Of a stretch of DNA of 64,000 nucleotides, positions 7,648-15,141 are shown piece by piece. The notes beneath the pieces are model-generated. The model was not told the DNA's origin. It made no database searches and was given only the letters and a program-made list of their open reading frames with translations. Position 1 is the first letter of the stretch, and each line of letters opens with the position of its first letter. The translations under genes and the position numbers were made by a program. The DNA comes from Microbacterium sp. EST19A (GTDB lineage Bacteria > Actinomycetota > Actinomycetes > Actinomycetales > Microbacteriaceae), in NCBI RefSeq assembly GCF_019969685.1, contig NZ_JAHXYZ010000001.1, positions 124,001-188,000 on the forward strand. Direction: 5' to 3'.

Positions 7648-9036
7648 TCAGCGCGACAGGTACGAGAGCAGATCCTGACGGGTGAGCACCGTGTGCGGCT
7701 TGCCGTCTTCGGTCACGAGCAGCGCATCGGCATCCGCGAGCGCGGCGCGCGCCTGCGCCACCGACGTGTGGATGCCGACGAGCGGCAGCCGCTCCCCCAC
7801 GTGCGCGCCGAGTGCATCGGTCGGCTGCGCCTCGCCCCGGAACAGCAGGTCGAGCAGTCCCTTCTCGTCGACGGTGCCGACGACCTCGCCCATCATCACG
7901 GGGGGCTCGGCGCTGAGCACGACGAGCTGCGAGACGTCGTACTCGGTCATCATCCCGATCGCCTCGAGCACGGTGTCGGTCGGGTGGGCGTGCACGAGGT
8001 CGGGGATGCCGGCGCTCGGACCCTGCGCCTGGCGCTGAGTGCGGGCGGCGAGCACGTCGGCGACGGTCTCCCCCTCCTCCACCTCGCTGAAGCCGTAGGA
8101 GCGCATCCATCCGTCGTTGAAGATCTTGGCGAGGTAGCCGCGGCCGCCGTCCGGCAGGAGCACCACCATCACGGTGTCCGCGGGCAGGTCGCGCGCGATG
8201 CGCAGGGCGCCGACGACCGCCATGCCGCTGGACCCGCCGACGAGGATGCCCTCTTCGCGTGCGAGACGGCGCGTCATCGAGAACGACTCGGCGTCGCTCA
8301 CCGCCACGATCTCGTGCGGCACGGTCGGATCGTACGAGCCGGGCCAGATGTCCTCGCCCACGCCCTCGACGAGGTACGGGCGTCCGGTGCCGCCGCTGTA
8401 GACGCTGCCCTCCGGGTCGACGCCGACGATGCGCACCCGCTCGTCGGACACCTCGCGGAGGAATCGCCCGGTCCCGGTGATCGTGCCGCCCGTGCCGACG
8501 CCGGCCACGAAGTGCGTGACCTTCCCGTCGGTGTCGCGCCAGATCTCGGGTCCGGTGGTCTCGTAGTGGCTGCGCGGACCGTTCGGGTTCTCGTACTGGT
8601 TCGGCTTGAAGGCGCCGGGGATCTCGCGGGTGAGCCGGTCGCTCACGCTGTAGTACGACTCGGGGCTGTCGGGTGCCACCGAGGTCGGCGTCACCACGAC
8701 CTCGGCTCCATAGGCCCGCAGCACGTCGATCTTGTCGTCGCCGACCTTGTCGGGCAGCACGAACACGCACTTGTACCCACGCTGCTGCGCGACGAGCGCG
8801 AGCCCGACACCGGTGTTCCCGCTGGTCGGCTCGACGATCGTGCCACCCGGCTTCAGGTCGCCCGCGGCCTCGGCCGCGTCGATGATGCGCGAAGCGATGC
8901 GGTCTTTGGACGAACCGCCGGGGTTCATGTACTCGAGCTTGACCAGCACCGTGCACGCGACGCCCTCGGTGACGTGCTGGAGCTTCACGAGGGGCGTGTC
9001 GCCGACGAGGTCGACGATCGAGTCTGCGTACTTCAT
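7648..9036 (-). CDS. Cystathionine beta-synthase with C-terminal CBS domains
   Basis: A 462-residue fold-type II PLP enzyme that condenses homocysteine with serine (or an activated serine). The PLP lysine is K44 in NPGGSSKDRIASRI; PTSGNTGVGLA binds the substrate carboxylate and GVGTGGTITGTG the PLP phosphate. Residues ~330-460 form two CBS motifs (LVHAHPTDTVLEAI ... VSQLVVLS, and LVGIHTSVAQARAAL ... LLVTEDGK), as in the actinobacterial and eukaryotic long form. With metB downstream it makes a transsulfuration pair. ATG 9036 follows TACCCT by 6 nt (leaderless), and a large hairpin sits just upstream. Confidence 0.92.
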   Translation of the reverse strand: MKYADSIVDLVGDTPLVKLQHVTEGVACTVLVKLEYMNPGGSSKDRIASRIIDAAEAAGDLKPGGTIVEPTSGNTGVGLALVAQQRGYKCVFVLPDKVGDDKIDVLRAYGAEVVVTPTSVAPDSPESYYSVSDRLTREIPGAFKPNQYENPNGPRSHYETTGPEIWRDTDGKVTHFVAGVGTGGTITGTGRFLREVSDERVRIVGVDPEGSVYSGGTGRPYLVEGVGEDIWPGSYDPTVPHEIVAVSDAESFSMTRRLAREEGILVGGSSGMAVVGALRIARDLPADTVMVVLLPDGGRGYLAKIFNDGWMRSYGFSEVEEGETVADVLAARTQRQAQGPSAGIPDLVHAHPTDTVLEAIGMMTEYDVSQLVVLSAEPPVMMGEVVGTVDEKGLLDLLFRGEAQPTDALGAHVGERLPLVGIHTSVAQARAALADADALLVTEDGKPHTVLTRQDLLSYLSR

Positions 9037-9042
9037 GACTTC

Positions 9043-9048
9043 AGGGTA
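9043..9048 (-). promoter_or_regulatory. -10 box for leaderless cystathionine beta-synthase
   Basis: TACCCT on the minus strand ends 6 nt before ATG 9036. Confidence 0.55.
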
Positions 9049-9050
9049 CG

Positions 9051-9102
9051 GGGACGGATGCCGCGGGTGGTGCTGTGTTGCACCACCCGCGGCATCCGTC
9101 CC
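9051..9102 (-). terminator. 22-bp perfect hairpin after ABC permease operon
   Basis: Arms 9051-9072 and 9081-9102 are perfectly complementary over 22 bp with an 8-nt loop, and the hairpin abuts the permease stop at 9103. There is no T-run, so it may act as an mRNA 3' stabiliser. It also covers the -35 region of the next gene. Confidence 0.6.
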
Positions 9103-10062
9103 TCAGCCCTTCGTGGAACCCGCCAGGAGCCCTCGGACGAAGAACCTCTGCAGCGAGAAGAACACGATCAGCGGAACGATGATCGACACGAACGCACCGG
9201 CCGTGAGCAGGTACCAGCCTTCTCCGCGGCCCGTGATCTCGGCGAGCACCTTCGTGATCGGCGAGGCGGCGCCGTCGGCGAACACCAGCGCGACGATCAG
9301 GTCGTTCCACACCCACAGGAACTGGAAGATCGCGACCGACGCGATCGCCGGCATCGTCAACGGCAGCACCACGCGGAAGAAGATCTGCCCGCGCGAGGCG
9401 CCGTCGACGCGCGCGGCCTCGATGATCTCTCCCGGGATCTCCGACATGAAGTTGTGCAGCAGGTAGATCGCCAGCGGCAGCGCGAACATGGTGTGGGCGA
9501 ACCAGACCTGCGCATAGCCACCCGCGACGTCGAGCCCCAGGGTCACCTGCACCCCGAAGAGGTTGATCCCTCGGGAGAACGACGACAGCAGCGGCACCAG
9601 GGCCATCTGGATGGGCACGATCTGCAGCGCGAACACGAAGATGAACAGCGCGTTGCGTCCCTTGAACTCGATCCACGAGAAGGCGTATGCGGCCATCGCC
9701 GCGATCATCAGGGGGATGATCGTGGCCGGGATCGTGATCACGATCGAGTTGAAGAACGACTCGAGGATCGTCAGCTGGGTCGTGCCGGACTGCAGCACGG
9801 CCGCGTAGTTGTCCAGCGTCAGCTGCGGGTTGGTGAAGAACGTCCACCAGCCGGTCGTCTCGATCGCGTCCCGCTCGCGGAACGACGAGACGAACAGCCC
9901 GACCGTCGGGATCGTCCACAGCACGGCGATGACGATCGACGCGACGGTCGCCCACGGCCGGCTGAGACGCTTGCGCGCACGCCCGGCGGAGGCTTCGAAC
10001 CTGCTGCCGGTCGTGATCGCTCTCGTGCTGGCCGGGGTCTCTGACTTCACGGTGTCGGTCAT
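9103..10062 (-). CDS. Carbohydrate ABC transporter permease (MalG/CebG type)
   Basis: A 319-residue inner-membrane permease with six helices after a ~35-residue cytoplasmic N-terminus. The EAA loop that docks the ATPase is EAARVDGASRGQIFFRVVLPLTMP. It belongs to the MalG-like half of CUT1 sugar importers. Its ATG overlaps the stop of the upstream permease gene (ATGA at 10059-10062), so the two are translationally coupled. No ATPase gene is present in the locus; CUT1 systems of actinobacteria commonly share an MsiK-type ATPase encoded elsewhere. Confidence 0.9.
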   Translation of the reverse strand: MTDTVKSETPASTRAITTGSRFEASAGRARKRLSRPWATVASIVIAVLWTIPTVGLFVSSFRERDAIETTGWWTFFTNPQLTLDNYAAVLQSGTTQLTILESFFNSIVITIPATIIPLMIAAMAAYAFSWIEFKGRNALFIFVFALQIVPIQMALVPLLSSFSRGINLFGVQVTLGLDVAGGYAQVWFAHTMFALPLAIYLLHNFMSEIPGEIIEAARVDGASRGQIFFRVVLPLTMPAIASVAIFQFLWVWNDLIVALVFADGAASPITKVLAEITGRGEGWYLLTAGAFVSIIVPLIVFFSLQRFFVRGLLAGSTKG

Positions 10063-11198
10063 CGGATCTCCCGCTGCTTCTTGATCTGGCGCGCGTTGTA
10101 GATGACGATCGGCAGCACCAGGATGAACAGGATGACGGAGAGCGCAGCACTGCGTCCCGCCTCGAACTTCGAGAACTGCGTGTACATCTCGTTCGCGAGC
10201 ACCGATGTGCCGTAGTTGCCGCCGGTCATCGTGCGCACGATGTCGAAGACCTTCAGCGAGGCGATCGAGATCGTGGTCAGCACGACGATGAGTGCCGGTC
10301 GGATCGACGGGATCGTCACCGACCAGAAGCGCTCCCAGGCGTTGGCGCCGTCGAGTTCGGCCGCTTCGAGGAGCTCGGCCGGCACGCCCTTGATGGATGC
10401 CGAGAGCACGACCATGGCGAAACCGGTCTGCACCCAGATCAGCACCACGATGAGGGCGAGGTTGTTCCACGGGCCGTTCAGCAGGAACTGCTGCGGCTGC
10501 CCGCCGAACCAGACCAGGATCTGGTTGAGCAGGCCGATCTGCTCGAACTCACCACCGCGATACGCGTACACGAACCGCCAGATGATGCTGGCGCCGACGA
10601 ACGAGATCGCCATCGGCATGAACACCAGGAGCTTGTAGACCTTCTCGCCGCGGGTCTTGTCGATGAACACGGCGTAGGCGAGGCCGATCAGCGTCGAGAG
10701 CGTCGGCACGAGCAGCACCCACACGATCGTGTTGACGACCGAGCTGACACCGTCGGACTGCGTGAAGATCCAGAGGTAGTTCGAGAAGCCGACGAAGTTC
10801 TGCCCCGTCGAGTTCCAGAACGACGCGTACACGGTCTGGATCGACGGCAGGATCAGGCCGGCCAGGAGCAGCAGCATCGCCGGCGCCATGAAGGCGACCA
10901 GCTGGATCAGGTATCCCGCGCCGTCGCGGGAGCGGTAGTCGAGGAAGAAGAACAGTGCGCCGACGGCGACGGCCACTCCCATCGCCCAGTAGTAGGAGTT
11001 GAAGAACCACATCACCGCGAGCGGGATGAGCAGGCACATCGCGAGGCGGATGACGGTGTAGACCGCACCCTTGCGCGGCGCGATGTCGACGAGAAGCAGG
11101 ATCACCACCACGACCACCGCGAATGCGATGACCACGGCGACGGCCTGGAGGATCGGCGGCAGCGCCCCGATCCATTGGAAGAACACAGTCGCGTTCAC
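10059..11198 (-). CDS. Carbohydrate ABC transporter permease (MalF/CebF type)
   Basis: A 379-residue permease, longer than the ~300 usual for CebF. The extra ~90 N-terminal residues add about three hydrophobic helices (PPILQAVAVVIAFAVVVVV, VIRLAMCLLIPLAV, GVAVAVGALFFF) before the normal core, which begins around AFMAPAMLLLLAGLILPS. The EAA loop is EAAELDGANAWERFWSVTIPSIRP. It pairs with the next gene as the membrane channel and takes substrate from the lipoprotein encoded upstream. A strong hairpin between this gene and the binding-protein gene probably lowers its expression relative to the binding protein. Confidence 0.9.
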   Translation of the reverse strand: MNATVFFQWIGALPPILQAVAVVIAFAVVVVVILLLVDIAPRKGAVYTVIRLAMCLLIPLAVMWFFNSYYWAMGVAVAVGALFFFLDYRSRDGAGYLIQLVAFMAPAMLLLLAGLILPSIQTVYASFWNSTGQNFVGFSNYLWIFTQSDGVSSVVNTIVWVLLVPTLSTLIGLAYAVFIDKTRGEKVYKLLVFMPMAISFVGASIIWRFVYAYRGGEFEQIGLLNQILVWFGGQPQQFLLNGPWNNLALIVVLIWVQTGFAMVVLSASIKGVPAELLEAAELDGANAWERFWSVTIPSIRPALIVVLTTISIASLKVFDIVRTMTGGNYGTSVLANEMYTQFSKFEAGRSAALSVILFILVLPIVIYNARQIKKQREIR

Positions 11199-11264
11199 GG
11201 ATTCCCCTTCATGAGACGGAGCTGATCAGCGGCCCGAGCGACGTTGCGCGGACCGGGTGTGAGA

Positions 11265-11294
11265 AGGAGGGCCGCCCACCCGGGCGGCCCTCCT
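11265..11294 (-). terminator. Intra-operon hairpin between binding protein and permeases
   Basis: A 13-bp perfect stem (11265-11277 with 11282-11294) and a 4-nt loop, read on the minus strand. The position suits partial termination or 3' protection that favours the binding-protein mRNA. Confidence 0.7.
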
Positions 11295-11301
11295 CATGCG
11301 A

Positions 11302-12621
11302 TCAGCTGGAGGGCCAGCCGGTCTGGATCTGCGTCAGCACCTCGTCGGTGGAGGTGCCGTTCACCCAGGCCACGATGCCCTTCCAGAACGTGCCCGAACC
11401 GACCGCACCCGGCATCTGGTCGGATCCGTCGAAGCGGAACGTCACCTCGTCGTCCTGGAGGAGCTTGATCGACTCCTGCAGGATCGGGTCCTCGACCACG
11501 TCGAGGTCCACGCCCTTGTTGGCCGAGGTCACGCCGCCGAGAGCGAGGCGGCTGTTCGCCCACTCGGGGCTGGACAGGTACTCCAGCACCTTCTGCGTCG
11601 CCTCGTCGTCGCTGAACGCGCCGACGATCTCGCCACCACCGGTGATGAGCGTCTCGTCCGGGCTCGAGCTCGGAGTCAGGAACGCCCACACGTCGCCGTC
11701 CTCGGCGAAGTTCGTGCCCTCGGGGAAGAAGCCCGAGAGGAACGAGGCCTGGTGCGTCAGCGCGCACTCGCCGCTGGCGACCTTGCCTGCCACATCGCCG
11801 AACGCGGTCGAGTTGATCGAGCGCACGTCACCGAAGCTGGCGTTGACGTACTCCGGGTTGAGCAGGATCTCGCCGGTCGCGTCGAACGCTTCCTTGATCT
11901 GCGGGTCGGTGAACGGGATCTCGTTCTTGACCCACTGGTCGTAGACGTCGGGGCCCGCGTTGCGGAGCACGAGGTCCTCGATCCAGTCCGTGCCCGGCCA
12001 CCCGGTCGCGACGCCCGACTCGAAGCCGGCGCACCACGGGGCCGCGCCGCTCTTCTCCTTGATCGTCTGGGTGAGCGTCAGCAGCTCGTCCCACGTCGTG
12101 GGCTCTTCGACGCCCCACTCGGCGAACTTGGTCGGCGAGTACCAGATCCATCCCTTGACGCTCGCCATCAGCGGCGCGCCGTAGAAGGTGCCGTCGTAGG
12201 TGCCGAAGTCGATCCAGCCCTGGGTCCAGCCCTCTTCGGCGTTCTTCTTGACGGCATCCGGAGCGGGCTTCAGCAGGTCGCGCGACGCGTAGTCGGCGAA
12301 CAGACCCGGCTGCGGGAAGATCGCGATGTCGGGCGGGTTGCCACCCTGTGCGCGGGTGCCGAGCTGGGTCTCGAAGTCCTGGCTGCCCTCGTACTTGATG
12401 GTGATGTCGTTCTCCTTCTCGAAGTCCGCCCAGGACTGCGCGAGGAGTTCGGCCTCTCCTTCGACGATCGTGCCGTAGATCGTGACGGTGTTGTCTCCGC
12501 CTCCACCGCCTCCGCCGCCTGAGGGGGCACCGCCGGGAGCCCCGCATCCGGCGAGCGCGACGCCCGCGACCCCCAGCAGGGCGAGCGGCACCAGCCGCCG
12601 TGAACGCTGTGACAGAGCCAT
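11302..12621 (-). CDS. Carbohydrate ABC transporter substrate-binding lipoprotein
   Basis: A 439-residue secreted lipoprotein of the CUT1 binding-protein family. A signal peptide with lipobox LAGC (residues ~20-25) is followed by a glycine-rich linker and the two-lobe binding domain (TVTIYGTIVEGEAELL..., GWIWYSPTKFAEWGV..., GGGEIVGAFSDDEAT). The start is ATG 12621 with GAGGAG upstream; an in-frame extension would add non-signal sequence. It is first in the operon and lies 290 bp from the divergent LacI gene, with three palindromes between them. The TGGGAGCGCTCCC palindrome hints at cellobiose or another beta-glucoside, but the substrate is inference only. Confidence 0.9.
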   Translation of the reverse strand: MALSQRSRRLVPLALLGVAGVALAGCGAPGGAPSGGGGGGGGDNTVTIYGTIVEGEAELLAQSWADFEKENDITIKYEGSQDFETQLGTRAQGGNPPDIAIFPQPGLFADYASRDLLKPAPDAVKKNAEEGWTQGWIDFGTYDGTFYGAPLMASVKGWIWYSPTKFAEWGVEEPTTWDELLTLTQTIKEKSGAAPWCAGFESGVATGWPGTDWIEDLVLRNAGPDVYDQWVKNEIPFTDPQIKEAFDATGEILLNPEYVNASFGDVRSINSTAFGDVAGKVASGECALTHQASFLSGFFPEGTNFAEDGDVWAFLTPSSSPDETLITGGGEIVGAFSDDEATQKVLEYLSSPEWANSRLALGGVTSANKGVDLDVVEDPILQESIKLLQDDEVTFRFDGSDQMPGAVGSGTFWKGIVAWVNGTSTDEVLTQIQTGWPSS

Positions 12622-12683
12622 GTGAATTCTCCTCTTCGAGTACAGGGTCCCGCTTCGACAGACGCCACCCCCGGCGTCGTTCG

Positions 12684-12695
12684 GGAACCGATTCC
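12684..12695. promoter_or_regulatory. LacI-family operator candidate O1
   Basis: GGAACCGATTCC, one base pair off a perfect palindrome and the same core as O3 at 12808. It lies downstream of the likely ABC promoter, in the 5' leader. Confidence 0.6.
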
Positions 12696-12726
12696 AGGCC
12701 AACCTACTGGGCTTCGGCTCCCCCGC

Positions 12727-12754
12727 ACAATAAGCAAGGGTCACAAGCTGACAA
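12727..12754 (-). promoter_or_regulatory. Candidate promoter of sugar ABC operon
   Basis: On the minus strand, TTGTCA (12754-12749) and TATTGT (12732-12727) are separated by 16 bp, about 100 nt upstream of the binding-protein start. Confidence 0.4.
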
Positions 12755-12781
12755 CCTTTCGCGCCCGCTCGTCCACGCGGA

Positions 12782-12795
12782 TGGGAGCGCTCCCT
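12782..12795. promoter_or_regulatory. CebR-like palindromic operator
   Basis: TGGGAGCGCTCCCT matches the published Streptomyces CebR cellobiose operator TGGGAGCGCTCCCA at 13 of 14 positions. Confidence 0.6.
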
Positions 12796-12807
12796 CAACC
12801 GGTATAT

Positions 12808-12819
12808 GGAACCGGTTCC
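12808..12819. promoter_or_regulatory. LacI-family operator candidate O3
   Basis: A perfect palindrome GGAACCGGTTCC, 92 bp upstream of the LacI gene. Confidence 0.65.
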
Positions 12820-12910
12820 TTTTCCCGCGCCGAGCGACTACGCTAACGACCGGCGAGCGCCTCGGCGTGTCGCCTCTCACGCATCCGCGTGGCCTGGTCG
12901 AGGAGGACCG

Positions 12911-13915
12911 ATGAGCACGATCGCGGACGTCGCCGCTCGTGCCGGCGTGTCGAAGGCCACGGCGAGCCGTGCCCTCACCGGCCACGGCTACGTCTCGGAC
13001 GACACGCGTCAGCGGGTGACGGATGCCGCGCGCGAACTGTCGTACGTCGCGCATTCTTCGGCCACCAGCCTCGCCACCGGCCGCACGCAGACCGTCGGGG
13101 TCGTGATGCCGCCTGTCGACCGCTGGTTCTTCGCCGAGCTGCTCGCCGGCATCCAGGAGTCGCTGTTCGCGCTCGACTACGACCTCTCGCTCTACGGCGT
13201 GCCCGAAGGGTCGCAGACCCGGGAGAGGCTGTTCGAGCACGTGCTCCCCCGCCGCCGGTTCGACGGCATCATCGCCATCGGCATCCAGCCGAGCGCGCGC
13301 GAGCTGGAGCGGCTGCAGCGCACCGGCCGGCCGCTCGTGAGCGTGGGTCCCTACAACCAGGGTTCGAGCGCCGTGTCGATCGACGACACCGCCGCCGCGC
13401 GCATCGCCACCGAACACCTCATCCAGCTCGGTCACACCGCCATCGCGTTCGTCGGCGGATCGACGGATGCCGCGGAGCTGAGCTTCGGCGACGCCCGCCG
13501 CCTCGACGGCTATCAGGTCGCCCTGCAGGCCGCCGGACTCGCCGCGCACGCCCGCATCGTCGGGGCCACCCCGACCATGCCGGGCGGGTACGCCGCCGCG
13601 GCGGGGCTGCTCGGAGATCGGCGGGACCGGCCGACCGCGATCGTCGGCGTCTGCGACGAGGCGGCGATCGGTGCGGTGATCGCGGCACGCCGCCTCGGGA
13701 TCGCCGTGCCGACCGAACTGAGCGTCGTCGGCATCGACGACCACGAGCACGCGGAGATGTTCTCCCTGACGACCATCGGGCAGTCGCCCAGAGAGCAGGG
13801 GCATGAGGCGGTACGACTGCTCACCCAGCGGATGACCCATCCCGAGGATCCGCTCGAGCACGTCGCCGCGACATCCGCTCTCGTGATCCGCAGCTCCACG
13901 GCCCCGCCGCGCTGA
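12911..13915 (+). CDS. LacI-family transcriptional regulator
   Basis: A 334-residue repressor. The N-terminal HTH is textbook LacI: STIADVAARAGVSKATASRALTGHGYVSDDTR, hinge region at ~50-60, then a periplasmic-binding-protein-like sensor (TVGVVMPPVDRWFFAELLAGIQ, VVGIDDHEHAEMFSLTTIGQ). ATG 12911 follows AGGAGG by 4 nt; an in-frame ATG at 12806 would add a tail not found in the family. It is divergent from the sugar ABC operon, and the intervening palindromes are its likely binding sites, so it should repress sugar import, and perhaps itself, until the sugar is present. Confidence 0.92.
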   Translation: MSTIADVAARAGVSKATASRALTGHGYVSDDTRQRVTDAARELSYVAHSSATSLATGRTQTVGVVMPPVDRWFFAELLAGIQESLFALDYDLSLYGVPEGSQTRERLFEHVLPRRRFDGIIAIGIQPSARELERLQRTGRPLVSVGPYNQGSSAVSIDDTAAARIATEHLIQLGHTAIAFVGGSTDAAELSFGDARRLDGYQVALQAAGLAAHARIVGATPTMPGGYAAAAGLLGDRRDRPTAIVGVCDEAAIGAVIAARRLGIAVPTELSVVGIDDHEHAEMFSLTTIGQSPREQGHEAVRLLTQRMTHPEDPLEHVAATSALVIRSSTAPPR

Positions 13916-13942
13916 ACGCATCGCGCACGCACCGGGGACGCA

Positions 13943-13972
13943 CGAAGGCCCCGGGAGAACCCGGGGCCTTCG
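13943..13972. terminator. Bidirectional terminator between lacI-type gene and rplL
   Basis: A 13-bp perfect stem (13943-13955 with 13960-13972) and an AGAA loop between convergent genes. Confidence 0.8.
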
Positions 13973-13994
13973 ATGAAACGCTGAGACGCGGTGA

Positions 13995-14378
13995 TTACTT
14001 GAGGGTAACCGTGGCGCCAGCCTCTTCGAGAGCGGCCTTGGCCTTCTCGGCGGCTTCCTTGTTCGCGCCCTCGAGCACGGCCTTCGGAGCGCCGTCGACG
14101 ACAGCCTTGGCCTCGCCGAGGCCCAGCGAGGTGAGCTCGCGGACGGTCTTGATGACCTGGATCTTCTTGTCGCCGGCAGCCTCGAGGATGACGTCGAACG
14201 AGTCCTTCTCCTCCTCGGCCTCGGCAGCGCCACCCGCGCCCGCAGCGCCGGCAACGGCGACGGGTGCAGCAGCGGTGACCTCGAACTTCTCCTCGAACGC
14301 CTTCACGAAGTCGTTGAGCTCAACGAGGGTCAGGCCAGCGAACTGCTCCAGCAGCTCCTCGGTGGAAAGCTTCGCCAT
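13995..14378 (-). CDS. rplL: 50S ribosomal protein L7/L12
   Basis: 127 residues, the normal length. The N-terminal dimerisation domain ([31 protein letters not shown]) leads into an Ala/Gly hinge and the C-terminal factor-binding domain ([43 protein letters not shown]). It forms the ribosomal stalk with L10 and recruits translation GTPases. It lies 48 bp downstream of rplJ in the same operon and ends at a strong terminator. Confidence 0.98.
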   Translation of the reverse strand: MAKLSTEELLEQFAGLTLVELNDFVKAFEEKFEVTAAAPVAVAGAAGAGGAAEAEEEKDSFDVILEAAGDKKIQVIKTVRELTSLGLGEAKAVVDGAPKAVLEGANKEAAEKAKAALEEAGATVTLK

Positions 14379-14426
14379 GATGTATCTCCTAATTAATGGG
14401 GTTTGTGTGAAGAGATCGCCGGTCGC

Positions 14427-14915
14427 TCACGCGGCCTGTGCGGTCTCCAGCTTTTCGCGAAGCGCGTCGATGGTGGCGGCAGCCTTGCCCATCGTCGCCT
14501 TCATCATGCCCGCAGCCTTCGCCAGCAGAACCTCACGGCTCTCCAGCGCGGCGTACTTGTTGACCTCGTCGGCGGTGAGGGCGTTGCCCTCGAAGACGCC
14601 GGACTTGATCACGAGAAGCGGGTTGGCCTTGGCGAAGTCACGAAGAGCCTTGGCGGTGGCGACGAAGTCACCGTGCACGAAAGCGACGGCCGACGGACCC
14701 TTGAGGTCGTCATCCAGCGCAGTGATCCCGGCCTTGTTGGCCGCGATCTTGGTCAGCGTGTTCTTCACCACGGCGTACTCGGCGTCCTGACGGATGCTGT
14801 TGCGCAGCTCCTTGAGCTGGGCAACCGTCAGACCGCGGTACTCGGTCAGCAGGACGGCGTTCGAGTTCTCGAATGACTTCGTGAGCTCGGCGACCGATGC
14901 ATCCTTCTGCGCCAT
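14427..14915 (-). CDS. rplJ: 50S ribosomal protein L10
   Basis: 162 residues. The N-terminal rRNA-binding domain ([31 protein letters not shown]) and [13 protein letters not shown] are typical L10. The start ATG 14915 was taken over an in-frame upstream ATG, because [11 protein letters not shown] is the family N-terminus. A terminator-like hairpin with a T-rich tail lies in its leader, the expected place for L10 feedback control. Here rplJL stands ~14 kb from rplKA, with unrelated genes in between. Confidence 0.97.
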   Translation of the reverse strand: MAQKDASVAELTKSFENSNAVLLTEYRGLTVAQLKELRNSIRQDAEYAVVKNTLTKIAANKAGITALDDDLKGPSAVAFVHGDFVATAKALRDFAKANPLLVIKSGVFEGNALTADEVNKYAALESREVLLAKAAGMMKATMGKAAATIDALREKLETAQAA

Positions 14916-14978
14916 GGTCACTCCTTGGTGTGTACGTGGCGCCGCACGGTGGTGGGGCGCCGGCCTCGGACCACCTGC

Positions 14979-15015
14979 AAAAGAAAGAAGCTCCGGCGCA
15001 AGCGCACGGAGCTTC
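14979..15015 (-). promoter_or_regulatory. Attenuator hairpin in rplJ leader
   Basis: On the minus strand GAAGCTCCG pairs with CGGAGCTTC, with an inner GCGC/GCGC pairing, and TTTCTTTTG follows: an intrinsic terminator 64 nt upstream of rplJ. It probably belongs to an L10-type leader acting on rplJL. Confidence 0.7.
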
Positions 15016-15141
15016 GAGAAGTTCGTGTCCTGCGCGGGCCCCTGCTGTGCAGAGCTTCGATCGCCTCGCGTTCGCACGCACGACGATGACCAGCGGTCTT
15101 CGGTTGTGTCCAGGTTACCTCACCCGGAGCCGTCCCCCAAA

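Noticed and set aside
5623..10044. Very long plus-strand open frame of 1473 codons
   Set aside because: It runs antisense to the Bcr/CflA, metB, cystathionine beta-synthase and ABC permease genes, which have clear motifs; long antisense frames are normal at this GC content.
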